DNA of 64,000 nt. Origin: Pseudisothecium myosuroides (lineage: Eukaryota; Streptophyta; Bryopsida; Hypnales; Lembophyllaceae). Location of the stretch: the NCBI GenBank assembly GCA_951799445.1, contig OX637287.1, forward strand, positions 37,911,724 through 37,975,723. The letters run 5' to 3'. Position 1 is the first letter of the stretch. Each line of letters begins with the position of its first letter. The notes beneath the pieces are model-generated. The model saw only the letters and a program-made list of their open reading frames with translations. It was not told the origin of the DNA and searched no databases. Shown piece after piece: positions 45,770 through 58,100 of this stretch. A program made the translations under genes and the position numbers.

Positions 45770-48700
45770 AACAGATAATGCTAACCTAGTTGCCTCTTTT
45801 CAAAGGTCGACTATGTGACAACCAATAACGGCACAAACCATTTGCACGTACGGTAAACTGTAATCAGTGCACTGCACATGTTTTTTTGTCAACTGAAGGT
45901 GGCTCTGCTAACATAATTTCGCCACATATTCTTCTTATAATTTAGTGCACATCAACGCATGTGCAGCGCAGTAGCTCTCTCTCACCGAACAAGCCTTGTC
46001 AGTGACTGGAATTTTGGACTTGCCGGAACCGACGTTTTTTAATGCTTTCTCATACACAAACGACGGAAGACTTCGAAGTTTGAACAGTTCGAAGTTTGGA
46101 TTGGGGAGAGGTGCCTTTTAGATTGAGAAGAGTAAGTTAAGTTATAGAGCCCGACTGGGCATCAGTTGAGGTCAAATGGTCAATGTAGGTAGGGGCCAGT
46201 CATGAATCGTGGCCCGTCACGTAGCGATTGTTTGGCATCAAGAATCCAGTCTTTCAAGGTCAACTCCATTTTTAGGTGCAGCCAATCCAGCCAATGGGTG
46301 GAATTCTGGTGTGCTACAGTAGTAATCCACTTGGCTTTACCCCAGCTATGAATATTGTAGTAAATTTTTGTTAACCAGCCCTGATCGTAAAGTGAAAAAA
46401 AGTGAGCACTTTTTTTATTGAGTTTTTCTTTCATATCTACAGTACAAAATACTGTGCAGGTCTACGTGCCATGGAATAGAATTACCATGTGATAAATACT
46501 TAAAAACGAGCAATTAGTGGCAGCTGAAAATATCATTAAATAGAGAGATACTTGGAGTATTTCTTTTTAGTGAAATGCAATCTTTTTTCTTTGTAAATCA
46601 TATTTAATTACGGGCCAAGATTTGACTAGTTGTGCTTCATTGTGGACTGACTAGTTGAACTATGTGTAATAGATTTATCATTTATGATGGTTTTCCAATT
46701 GTGTTGATTTTAGGTTGTTCACTTTGTAACCATTTTAGGAAAATATTATGATCATTTTAATTGAAGCTAAAAAGATGTCCATGAAAGATGCAGTTTTGTT
46801 GGTTTTGGAGGCGACCTACTAGCGTATGTTGACTTTTACGCTAAACTCTTCACTTTTCATTAAAAAAATTATGTTTTGCTAGAAAAAGTAAATTCTTTTG
46901 GTAATCTAGTGTTGCATTCTCTTACAAAGTCTCAATTGTCAATGTGTGATAATAAATTGAGTATCCCACCACCTCAAGTTGTTACACCACAAATTGTTGG
47001 ACAAATAGGATTTGTAGTTACTTTAATCCTAAAATTGGCTTTCAGACAAATGGCTTTCAGGAGAAATTGTAGAATCAAAAATTGCACCCACTCATGTACT
47101 AGAATCTGATCATTTTTTATAGCTAATTACAATTAAAATCTGATCATTGGTGATAGATCTCATCCTTGCAAGTTTACTAGCATCAAGGAATTCCTACCAC
47201 TTCATTGTCTTTCCTCTGCTGCAATGAAGAGTGAAGATTCTCTTTTCTTCTTCTTTCGGCCAGCAAAAGCAAAAGCTTTACTTCACTGGAAAAGAGGACT
47301 TTTGAGTTTGAAATGAAGAAATCGACACCATATGAGACGTATGTTTACAACGTCACTGGCCCAAAATTTCAGTGCCGGCACTCAGTGACTGCTTGTGCAC
47401 TCGTCGCCACCGTTCAAAAAATATGATGACGGGAGGCAGGCTGTATACTTCCGCCTCTCTTCTGTCTGTGTAATGAAAAGTATTTTCTATATATCAAAAT
47501 ATTGCCGCCGGGGACTTGTTCCTTGGTTCGATTGTACCTTCAGAGGAAATTGTCCATATGTTTCAAGAAAAAAAGAAAAGAAAAGGTATTTTCTATTATA
47601 AAAAAACAAATATAAGAATAAAATCATCATGCTCAACTCAAGTGGTGACGCAAGCACTGAAACGCATACATGATGTGTGCCCAAGAGTGGAAAATAGTCC
47701 AAAATACACATGTCCTCGAGTTCAGGATTCCCATGTACTACAGACTCTCTCCCGTCCTGTACTGTACTGCAATCCAGCCCACTCCCAACAGGTGGGTGTG
47801 CACGTTGGGACCCAAGTTGCACACTCCGGACGCAGGCACGCCACACGCGAAATCAGTAAAGTCGATTAAAATACCCCAAAAATTCCTGGTCAAATCGGAT
47901 ATTCCACGAACTCCAACCAGGGCGCTAGGTGCGCTGACTGCGTGACTGTGCTGTTCACAAATACGGATAAATTTAGCAAAAGTAATACAGGACAAATCCA
48001 GGTTACTGTACAGACAGTCATAGAGAATGTGAATACCCACGTTGAATTTCAATTTTTTAACACACATGGAGAACGGAACTGAAGTCAGTGTTTCTGAGAA
48101 CTTCAGCTGATGAGGTAAGTTTATCCTTACCGATTTGCAACACCAGCCATTCAGTGCCACAAACTAGCATAGAGTTCTTTGTAGCCGCTCATTCACACAT
48201 GTGACAAAGCATTTACTCAAATTCAACACTAGTTTTCAAAAGCCTAAATTCATGGAAGTTGAAGAGTTATTTGGAGGTAACCAATGAGAGATGAAGTATC
48301 TTGTACTTCAAGGATGTCCAATTCAAGGTAGTTCCGTCACTTTTGTGTCAATAATAGGTGTTCTTATGACCTCAACTTTGAAAAATTTGTACTATGTACG
48401 TACAAATTCTAAAAAATTTCAAACCAATTGCATTTACTTTTCCTTTCATTTGGAATTGTATTTAGATTTGTTGGTTTGAAAAAAAATAGATGTTTTAGGT
48501 GTAGATACCTTATAAAAAATAGATTTGGAAAAAATATTTGGTAGAGACCACCTAGTATCTCATGATGAGTGGATGACAATGTTTACAAACTCGGCTAAAT
48601 TTAATGCTCATACTTTCTACCAATTTTATTGGGTCTCAATTAAAGGCAAGGGAGCTTTCAATCCACCAAAGCTAACTTGCATGTAAGAAAGTTTGAAGAA

Positions 48701-49486
48701 GACTTTAAAAAAACAAACTCAAGAAAGAGCTTCACCTTTTAGAAGAACTAATGAAAAGCCTACATTTTGAAGTTTAAGCACATTGAACTTGCAATTGATA
48801 GGAAAATTCACTTTAAATTGTTAAGAGGATGTACTTTACAATTTCAAACAAAGAAAATTCTACTTTTGAATTTTTATTTGCTTTGCAAACCTTTTTGAAA
48901 ATCTGCCCGTTTCTACAAAGTGAAGTGAGTTGGTGGAAATGGCAAAGCAACCGACTGGGTTTTGAAAGTGCAAGAGAAAACCGCCCAAAGTTTCAAGAAA
49001 ATTTCTAATTGTAGCATAAACAGAAATAACCAGACTGTAAATACAGACTTGAATAACTCATTGTTTTGAAATTGAGAATTGAAGACTACTAGTCAACAAC
49101 TAATAAATCTCAAAAGAACTCCCCAAACCCCTTTCCTTCACTCAAAGTGTGATAAATAAGTGTGCTAATAATTATGAAAATCCTATTTTGTGGAAAAATT
49201 CAGGATGGATCCACCTCAGCATGAAAGGAGGTCCCGCCACTCCCCAGCATGGGGTCCGCCTCACCACCCGGACCCGGCTCTTCAACGCGCGCTGACGGTC
49301 CCTAACGTGTCGTGCACCTTGTTGGTTTGGACCCCAGTTGACTCTGCGCCCATTGGACTACCCAGATTCCTGCATCTTCTCTGCCACTCTCCTCTTGACA
49401 CGTCGATTCCCCATCCGTCTGCCGTGCTGCCGGGCCCGTCAAGTTGTTCCGAAGTCAGTTGCTCATTATCTAAGATAGATAGGAGG
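45770..49486. other. Intergenic DNA
   Basis: Alternating AT-rich and moderate-GC segments. Frames at 46180-46434 (-), 47487-47869 (both strands), 47738-48160 (-) and 49190-49492 (+) were read and show no domain or exon context. No RNA gene or repeat border recognised. Confidence 0.3.
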
Positions 49487-49740
49487 TTCTAAAGCACTCA
49501 GGCTCTCAAATTGCCCACCTTCTCAAATGTACACTATTTGAACATGTTGTTTTTTCGTTGTACCAGCAATGTACAAATAGGATTTTAGACTTTAGAGTCC
49601 TATATCAGTTCAGTTCAACTTCAAAAGTCCATACTTTCTGATGAAACGACTTGGGTTAGATGCCAATACCAAAATTTATCTTTCAAGAAAAATATTATGG
49701 GCGCTAAGTTATGGACCTCCTAGCTTACAGTACTTCACCA
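49487..49740. mobile_element. Family C element, copy 2 (diverged)
   Basis: Shares with 29553-29888 the phrases AGGCTCTCAAATTGCCCACC and AATGTACACTATTTG in direct orientation. It also shares TTCAACTTCAAAA, ACTTGGGTTAGATGCCAAT and CTTTCAAG in inverted orientation, as expected if one half has flipped. The ends are decayed. Confidence 0.45.
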
Positions 49741-51252
49741 GGCACTTCCCTTTTCAGATCGATGCCGTTGATGGCATATTGGCGTTCCGAGTTCAAATGG
49801 GGATGAGTTGACAAACTCCAATTAAAATCCAACTAAAAATAAACTAAGTTTTTTAAGTTAATGCACATTGTCTTGGACAGTTCATGGATTCCAGTCCTTG
49901 CAGACATTCGCATTGATTGAAGACCTTTACTGAAAGTCGCCTGCATACAATAATCTCCAGTTTCATCAGGCGTACAGTACTCTAGTTTTTTCTCCGGTCT
50001 ACAATGGCCCATTCGTCGATCACCGGGTCCCTGGGAGGAGACGGCTCTCATCACGCTGTTTTTGCATCATTCCAGTCGTGGCACCTCCATTAGATTTCTA
50101 TTAGATCTGGACGGAAGTGGGGCCGAAATGATACTTTGAGAATGGCGTTCAGGAGTACGTACGAGGGGAGTAGTTACGGATTCGACACGGCGTTGACATC
50201 GAGATTGCTCCCCGTGATGACCAACTTGTACTGTAGAGAGGAAAAAGACATACGGCGTTATCCTTTTCGATACTCCCAGGTCAACTTGCCAGTGGGTGGC
50301 TGGGTCCCTTGTTGGTGGAGCGCATTGACACTAAAATGAGTGAATCCGGATCCCTGTTTTTGCTCAGGATCAGGCCGCCGGAATTGGCTCGTCCAAAGTT
50401 CCAAGCAATGAGTCTGGGATGTATAGGGCCTGGAGATTTTGGCAAGGCGCGCGCACAAGTTGGGGTTAGGAATAGAGTCTACTATTGCCTACCAAAAGGT
50501 TGCAAATCTGTCCGCCACTGGAGAAGGAAGTCGCTTCTCGCCGCTATACACTGTAGGGACAGAACAACAAACAGTAGTGCGGTTGCGTGAAAGCAGTGAG
50601 CTTGGTTACATAATTCAAAACTTCCTACACTTGTCGCTGGTCTAACCCACATACAGGGTAATTAGGTTATGTTAGTGAAAACAAGTAGCTACGCTGCGAG
50701 TGGCTTTGTGCTTGTTACACCGTTTGTTTTTTGAGTTAATTCGTATTCAAACTTCCTCACGTTCAATGTAAATGTAGCTTTTGTGAATGCAAAGCGTCAT
50801 CCTTTTCGGTCCAGAGCAAACAAAGTCACATCACAGTGGCCATGACTTGGCCTCTACTGGAGACCAGAAGTCAGAGTGCAAATGAACCTTCAAATTGTAT
50901 CGTAGTTCCCAGTAACTAAAATTAAATTATTAGTTTGAAGGTGAAATGTTGACATTACCTATTTGGAGGTTGGGTGGAATCAGCAATTCAATGCCCGGTG
51001 TGGAATAGACGTGAAGAATTCAAACACAAGAAGGAATACCAGTGAGAGGCTAGGATCGTGTCGAAGAGACCATTTACTTGGAACATGCTTTCTAACACCA
51101 AAAGAAAAATGTGACTAATCGTACGTAGCAACTGGAGCGTTCCTTCTACTCCAAAATCTACGGTTGAAAATAATAGCTTTATAAAATTTGCTTGCGTAGC
51201 CCTTGCGTACACTGGAAGAAAAACAGTTCATAACTACTGTTTGTTACGTACT
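49741..51252. other. Intergenic DNA
   Basis: Moderate GC. Frames at 50136-50645 (+) and 50988-51212 (-) lack recognisable domains. No RNA gene seen. Confidence 0.3.
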
Positions 51253-51426
51253 GCAGGTAAAATGTTTCAAACCTCTTTACAAGGGACTTTTCTTTTAGGA
51301 TTGTGACATACTTCTCCTCATAGATCCTCAGGACCATTGCGTGAAGTGGAGTAGGGTTGTTACCCTCACCTATTGTACTGTACAAGTTAAATAAATCCAA
51401 GGCAGCTAGTACTGCGAACATTACAT
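51253..51426 (-). other. Isolated exon-like open block, unassigned
   Basis: On the minus strand a TTTGTGCAG acceptor precedes a 174-base open block (58 codons) and a GTACGT donor follows it. The translation includes VMFAVLAALDLFNLYSTIGE and VTILKEKSLVKRFETF, which reads like an alpha-helical protein and not random sequence. No neighbouring exon could be joined to it and I do not recognise the family. It lies downstream of the kinesin stop codon, so it is either a relic exon, part of an unseen minus-strand gene, or chance. Confidence 0.25.
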
Positions 51427-52179
51427 CTGCACAAACAAATTGGAGACCTAATAAATGCGCTATTTAAAACTATATGAGAGCTAAGAGAAAGATGTAGACC
51501 AGGATCTAAATTACAAAACTGTATCCCATGTTGTAATACACGTAGTGACGTAGCAAGAAAGAAGGGATGATGTGGTGCATAATCATGACAATGAGACAAT
51601 CCTTCTGAATCAAAAAGTTCATTGCCTGCTCACATGAACAACTTGGACCAGCTTTCGGCAATCCACTTTCTTTTTATTTAAGAAAAGGGATAATGAAAAG
51701 TCCCAGGCTTTTTGGATCTTCAGGAAGCTCCGAAACAACTCGGTCGCCATGCCGAGCAACAATATCAGATCACAAGCTCCGTATGTGGCAGGAGAATGTC
51801 AAGCATAAATCGATCACTCCACCTCTGTGTGAATAGGGGGAGTCGCAAAAGGGAATCCTCGTTCCCCCAACTCGGTGAAGAAATGCATGTGCAGGGAGAT
51901 GAGTGGATAACCAAGAACCCTTCACCGACCTCGTTGCCAAGAATCTGGTACTCGCCCAAGGCGGTGATGAGTAAGGCTTCCGCCAGCTTGCTTAACCTCA
52001 TTGAAGCTAGTGTGGCAATTCTTAGTCACGAAATCACTCACATTTTCACCGTCCTGCTAATTCTCATCATCCAAGAACAAATCATTCCTTCATCCAAAAG
52101 TTTGGATCAAATCACCGTTGCATTGCAATGGGCTCTGTCCGAGCTAGCTAGTCAAACGGGTGATCAGATGTAAATCAAG

Positions 52180-55100
52180 TCAGGATTCACCACGCAATGG
52201 CTGCTGGGGTTGCGAGCACCTTTGATCAACATCACCCTCTGTCAGCTCCCTCACATTCCAAACTGGTAGTCGTATGCCCAACCCAGCCTTGTGCATCAAC
52301 GATTTCGTGTTCTCCAGTTCCTCTTTGAGAGCCTGCTAAGGAAGACAATAGCATTTCTATTGAAGCTGAGAAAAGTATGTGGATTTTAAACGCAAAGGTT
52401 ACTTGTCGACAATGCACAAGCTACGAATTTGATCTTCTGAAGACTCAAGCCTGCAAACTAAAGACGGTGCTTATCAACAAAAAAGAGCATGCTTCTTTTT
52501 AAGCAATACCCCTGGCAAGGAGAACCACTCAGTCTTGTTCCTGTACTGGCTCTGGGAAGAAGGGGAGGTATTCTGGTCAATTGATAACAAATTATTTCAT
52601 CGAACATCCGAAAACTAGACGCTTGTGTCCTGAATTATAATTTAACCCTTAAAAGGTTCAAGTTTCACCTGCTTGGACCTTGACACTTGACAGCATGGGT
52701 AGGTTCCCATGATCAATATTTTTGGGATGATTTTTGAAACTTTTCTTTGAGAATAGGAGAACACATTAGTTTTCTGGGAATACAATTTTTACTTCAATTA
52801 ATGACCAACAGAAAAAGATATGCCACCCTAACTCAATTTTCACAATTTACCAAAAAATAGTTCCACATGGATTAGTTTGCTACCTAGAACAAACTTTGCC
52901 ATTGGGATAAGTGTATTTCAAAGCCAAAAACTTTAATCAAGCAAGCTAAGATGCAAGAAAAAAAAATTCTTCACTTTCAAGTCAAATATCATGCAATCTA
53001 AGAGGTCAAAAGTTCTGAATTTTCTTCCATACAATTTCATACTAGTTTAGTGCAAGATCCTACAAAGATATGCAAAGAAGACAAACTCTTAAAAGTTTTT
53101 CACTTTGCAATAGAAATGACAGTTTTGAGTGTTTTTTGACTCAAAAGAAAAAGGTCTTGACCCTGTATGAGTTAAGATGATATAAAAATGAACCTGTAGA
53201 AATTAAATCTTGGAGCATCAAGCTAATGTGTGAGAGCTTGGTGCTCCAAGACTTCGTTTTCAACTCGTGATATAACTTGCAACATGGAGTAATATCAGAC
53301 ATCTACTATCAGGAGTTGTATGAAGAAAGTGAAGTAGACCTGATGGTCTCTCTCGAGTTGTTCGTGATTGGACAAGAACGAGTTTGCACGAGTCTGCCAT
53401 TGAGCACGCTCAGACTCCCACACATGCCGCTCTGCTTGTATCTTGTTCTCAATTGACTGCAACAACCAAACAACAATTGTGTTTGAAGATCCAAAGAACA
53501 GTTTACAAATCACTCATGTCGTGCATTTTGTAGAGTATTGCCTAATTATCAAAAATTGTAGTTGTACTTATCGAGTTATCGTAGCTAGCTGCAATGTACG
53601 AGCATGAGCAGAAGTTTCGATCTATTCTACAAAACTTCTCTTGTGAAGGTGATTGCTAGAAACACTTGTCTTAACTTCTAGGATTAGTAGTTTTTTTGGT
53701 CATAACTTGTGCGCTGCATCTCCAAAAAAAGTTGTCTTTTATGTCCAAAATAATAAATTCAAAGTATGATGATTTTTTAAGATTTTCCTTTACTTATTTA
53801 GTCAAGTCATTTTTTATGAGTCGGATTTGGAACTAGAATAGTTACTTTCTGAATTCAAACTTATCTATATGCCTTGAACTATTCGTAAGGAAAAGTTTTG
53901 AAAGTTCTATTTTCCATAAGTAAGAGAACCAGAAATTAAAAGAATCCGCAAAATTTAAATGAATGAAAATTCAAGACTCTGTACGTTTAAGACATTTTTG
54001 CATTCATCCGCTGTTCAAAATTTGAACATCTACTCCTTACCAGATTAATGGCTGAAGACTAGAGCATGTGTTGTATACATACTCTACCAAAAACAGCTCC
54101 ATACCTGTTTCTCAACTTCAAAAGTGTTCATCATTTCCCGGAGCTTGCGCTTCAAATTCTGATTTGTTTGCTTATAATAAGCATTGTCTTCGTCCAACTC
54201 CTCAATCTTTTGTGGAACATCAGGTACCATCTTTTCATTAGACTCATCTTTGGAAACCTGAGCTTCGGAATCTTGTAATTGGAAATCAGCAAGTGTCTTT
54301 GTAATCAGATTCACTGGCCTGCATGATTAGTTAACCTGATGTCACAATGCTTACGTGATGCTACAGAGGATTCTAGAAGACAATTTTAGAGTCGAGAATG
54401 CAATTTGACTATTTCAGTTACATGACTGCCCACATAGCTTGAAGATTTTATCACTTTGCACATTTGATCCATGTTAGATTTCCATTCATTTAATCCGTAA
54501 GAGTCCTAGCATCCATGGGTGGGTTATGAACGTCTTTAAGAGCTTACTATGGAAGCCATAGGAATTCAATGAAGAACATCCAAGTATATTGAAAAAGCAA
54601 TATTTGTCTATGATTCAGAGTATGTGACTAGCATGGTCATTTGGTGCTTCATATTGTCTGTGCAAGGTTTGAATGAGTTTATGAAGGGATGAGAAGAAAA
54701 AGAAAACTTGCAAAAAATGATGATCTTATGTTAAGATTTCTTAAGAACATATTTTATTTTGCCTAAAAAGCTCCAAATCCACATTCCCCTTCCTATAAGA
54801 GACTCTTGGGGTTTAAATAGGAAAGCATAGACAACCTAGTAGGGCACTCACCAAGATAATGCCTCATGACATCAAGTTAACAATACTATAGTACTCTTCC
54901 CCCTCTGAAGAAGGCTAATTTTATAACATGCAAAAATTAAATAGAATAGTTTTGACAAGTATGAAAGGTGACTATTTGAAACTAAGCTAGAGAACATTTT
55001 TCAAGTTGGAACAGCTTATAAACAACATGGTAAAGCTCACTTTTCAAGTATTGGAGTAGACGATACAGTTTCAACTTGTTTCAATAAGTATTGTACATTC

Positions 55101-58100
55101 TTTGCATGTTGTGTTTGGAGCTCTGTCAACCTACAAAATTTGATAGCATCAAATATCAGTAGAGTGCCATGCACTTCATTTGATGGATCAAATACAATTA
55201 TGTGTCATATATTGTTCATTACAAGATAATTCCATCCTTCATGTAAGATCAAACTCACGATATCATCCTCAAAAGCCATTATTAGATCCCAAATGATAGC
55301 ATGTTGACCTTTGAAATCTTTATGCATGACTCATCTCTTTGTTTATACCACCAAGTCCTACTTGGTTATAAAAGAGTACCTTCGGTCAAATTCAAGCTCT
55401 TTCAATCTGGAATTTCGCTCTACTTCATCGAGTGTTTGTTTCTTCTCTTTCAATTGCACTTCAAGATTGGCAAGATTTTTGGCATCTTGCCGTTGCTTGT
55501 CTATCACTCCTATGAATTTTTCCAAATATTTTTGTAGCATGACTTTTGCATCATGCGGTGGAATTGCCTCCAATTGTGCAGCCATTTCCTCCCTATAAAA
55601 GTTTTTATCAAAGATTTGGCAAGAATCTACAAATTATAAGATAAATTATTGAAAATTGTTCAATTGAAAAAATTATTTAGTTTCTAGCTAACAACTTGCT
55701 TTCAGATAATTGAAATGATAATATTGATGGTAAGTTATGGAAAAAAAAATCATACTTAGTTGTTTTTCCTTCTAGAATTTCACGTTCATGCTCAGCAATA
55801 GACAATGTCACATACTCTGCCTGAGCATCAAGACTTTCAATACGCTCATCCAAATCTCCAAGTTCTTCAGTTTCAATCAAGATTTCTTGAGAACATTGAC
55901 AATCCTCCAAGTTTATACATATTTCTTTTTCATGTTCACATTCCTCATGCAACATTGTAACCTAGTTCCCAATTCTTCATATTAGATGCACAAAAAATTC
56001 ATCCTATATACTGGTACCAATAATAGAGGCATCAAATTTGGCTTGCTCTAATTAAGATTTGGATTGGATGAGCATGTTCAATCTTTGTGGAAAAAATACC
56101 TCCTCTTTTATTTCATTGGCAAGGGCAAGTTGCCCTGCACACTTTGCTTCCTCCAACCTCACCAATTTTTCATGCGCTTCTTTTTCAAGCTCTTCTATGC
56201 GGGCTTTCCTTTGTCCTAGCTCTTTTGCAATGTCATGCTCAACACGCGCATGCTTCAACTCTAGCTTTGACCTTTCATTCAAACAATCATCCTTCTCGGA
56301 CAATATCTCTTCTTTTTTTGCCTCCTATTTCATATATACTTGTATATCTTTTAATTGGTCTAGAAATCTATTAAATATTAGAGAGGGTTGAAGAACCCTA
56401 TTACCATATTTTTAGATCCATTTCATCAGTTATGTGTCAAAATGGTTTGATTTTGGAATTCAGACTATATGAAGTGTCATTTTTATTTTATTTTAAATTA
56501 TTTTAATTATTTTAATTATAGAATTTTAGATTTCAATATGAATTAAGACCTTCAAATTAATTCATTATTATTTTTGGATGTTGGTTTGCAAATTTTAAAA
56601 TTCTTGGACATGCTTCAAGTTTTTCTTAATTATTTACAAAATTGACCCTAATATAGGGTAATAGGAAAGAAAACTAATAGTCAAAGTTGTACCTAAAATA
56701 ATAAATTGCAAGGTGAAATAGCATAGACAACTATCCTATCAAAAATACCACATAGACCATTTCAGAAAATGTATTGGCAAATAAGCCAAAGGGGGTACAA
56801 ATAATAAAATTTTAAAAGTCTAATGATGTAGCGAGGTTCAACTACATACGGATTTCAATAGATGTTGACATGGATTCCACATTATTTGTTAATAACCTAA
56901 ATTGATCAATATTTTAATATTTGGTTTCTAATTTAAAAATTAAAAATGTGGACTAGGCTACATGGCTCAATTTTATCAATTGAGATTTCAACACATTGAA
57001 TGACTATCTACTCAAAAATACAAGACAAAAATTGTCGCACCATTAGTTTAACATTAATCAGTATATAACTATCACAATACCTTCTAAAGTACCTTTCTAC
57101 ACAAAGTGTCTTACTTGTTTGTCTTTGGAGTTTTTAGCCTCCTTCATCTTCAAAAGCTTATCAATTTCTTGATCCAAAAGCGCTTCCATGCAATCTACGT
57201 TGATCACAGAAGCAGATTCAACAAGTGCTGGTAAAGCAGTACTTCCTCTTTTGAAAACACTTTTTGGAAGGTGGTCACTTTGCTCTCCATTGTTTACTTT
57301 TAGCAAATCTATCTCTGAAATTCCCAAGTCCTTTAACTTCTTAGTAGTAGCAACTTTTTCATCAACTTTTTTCCTTGCAACTTGTCGTTGTCGTTGATTT
57401 TCAATCTACCATCATTGCACCCAATGTCAGCGAAAAATTATCACATTGTATTATGATTCTCTATCACTTCATTTGCATAGTGGAGACACACTCAAAATAA
57501 AATTGAACACATGAATCTATATTCCACAAAAAAAAATGTTTGAAATTAAAAGGCTCCCCTAAGATCGGAAAGAACACCAACTTGTATAGAATATTGTCAC
57601 TTATACATAATTGTTTCCTACTTAGATTTAACAACATACATCTTTCACCAACTTGGGCATGAAAAAAAACCTTTTTAAAATTAGAAGAATAACTATAACC
57701 CCCAATGGTATTTACAAAAAAAATTCCCAACTTTAGAGACTATACAATCAAATATTACAAGAAAGGTGCAAAGTTTTGTTCTTCCCAAATGGAATAGAAG
57801 GTCACTTGTACCCTAAACCCTAAACCTCAAAAAAAAATTGAAATACTGAAGATATAAAACATATTATCTAGCTCTCAAAAACAAACTAAATTTAAGGTCT
57901 TCTTATGAGCTATACACTTTGTGTATAATATTCGTTAGAACTATATACCCCATGCCAAAATTAAAGAGTAGCTAAAGTCAAACCTCAAGTTCGCGGACAC
58001 GCTTGAGCTGATTTTCTGATTCTCGCTTCAAAAGAGCCATATTTTTTTGATGCATTTCATGCTCATCTTCATACTTTTCAGTTGTCTCTTTAATTTTTTT

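Noticed and set aside
51712..52173. 153-codon plus-strand frame
   Set aside because: It is antisense to the region just after the kinesin stop codon and has no recognisable domain.
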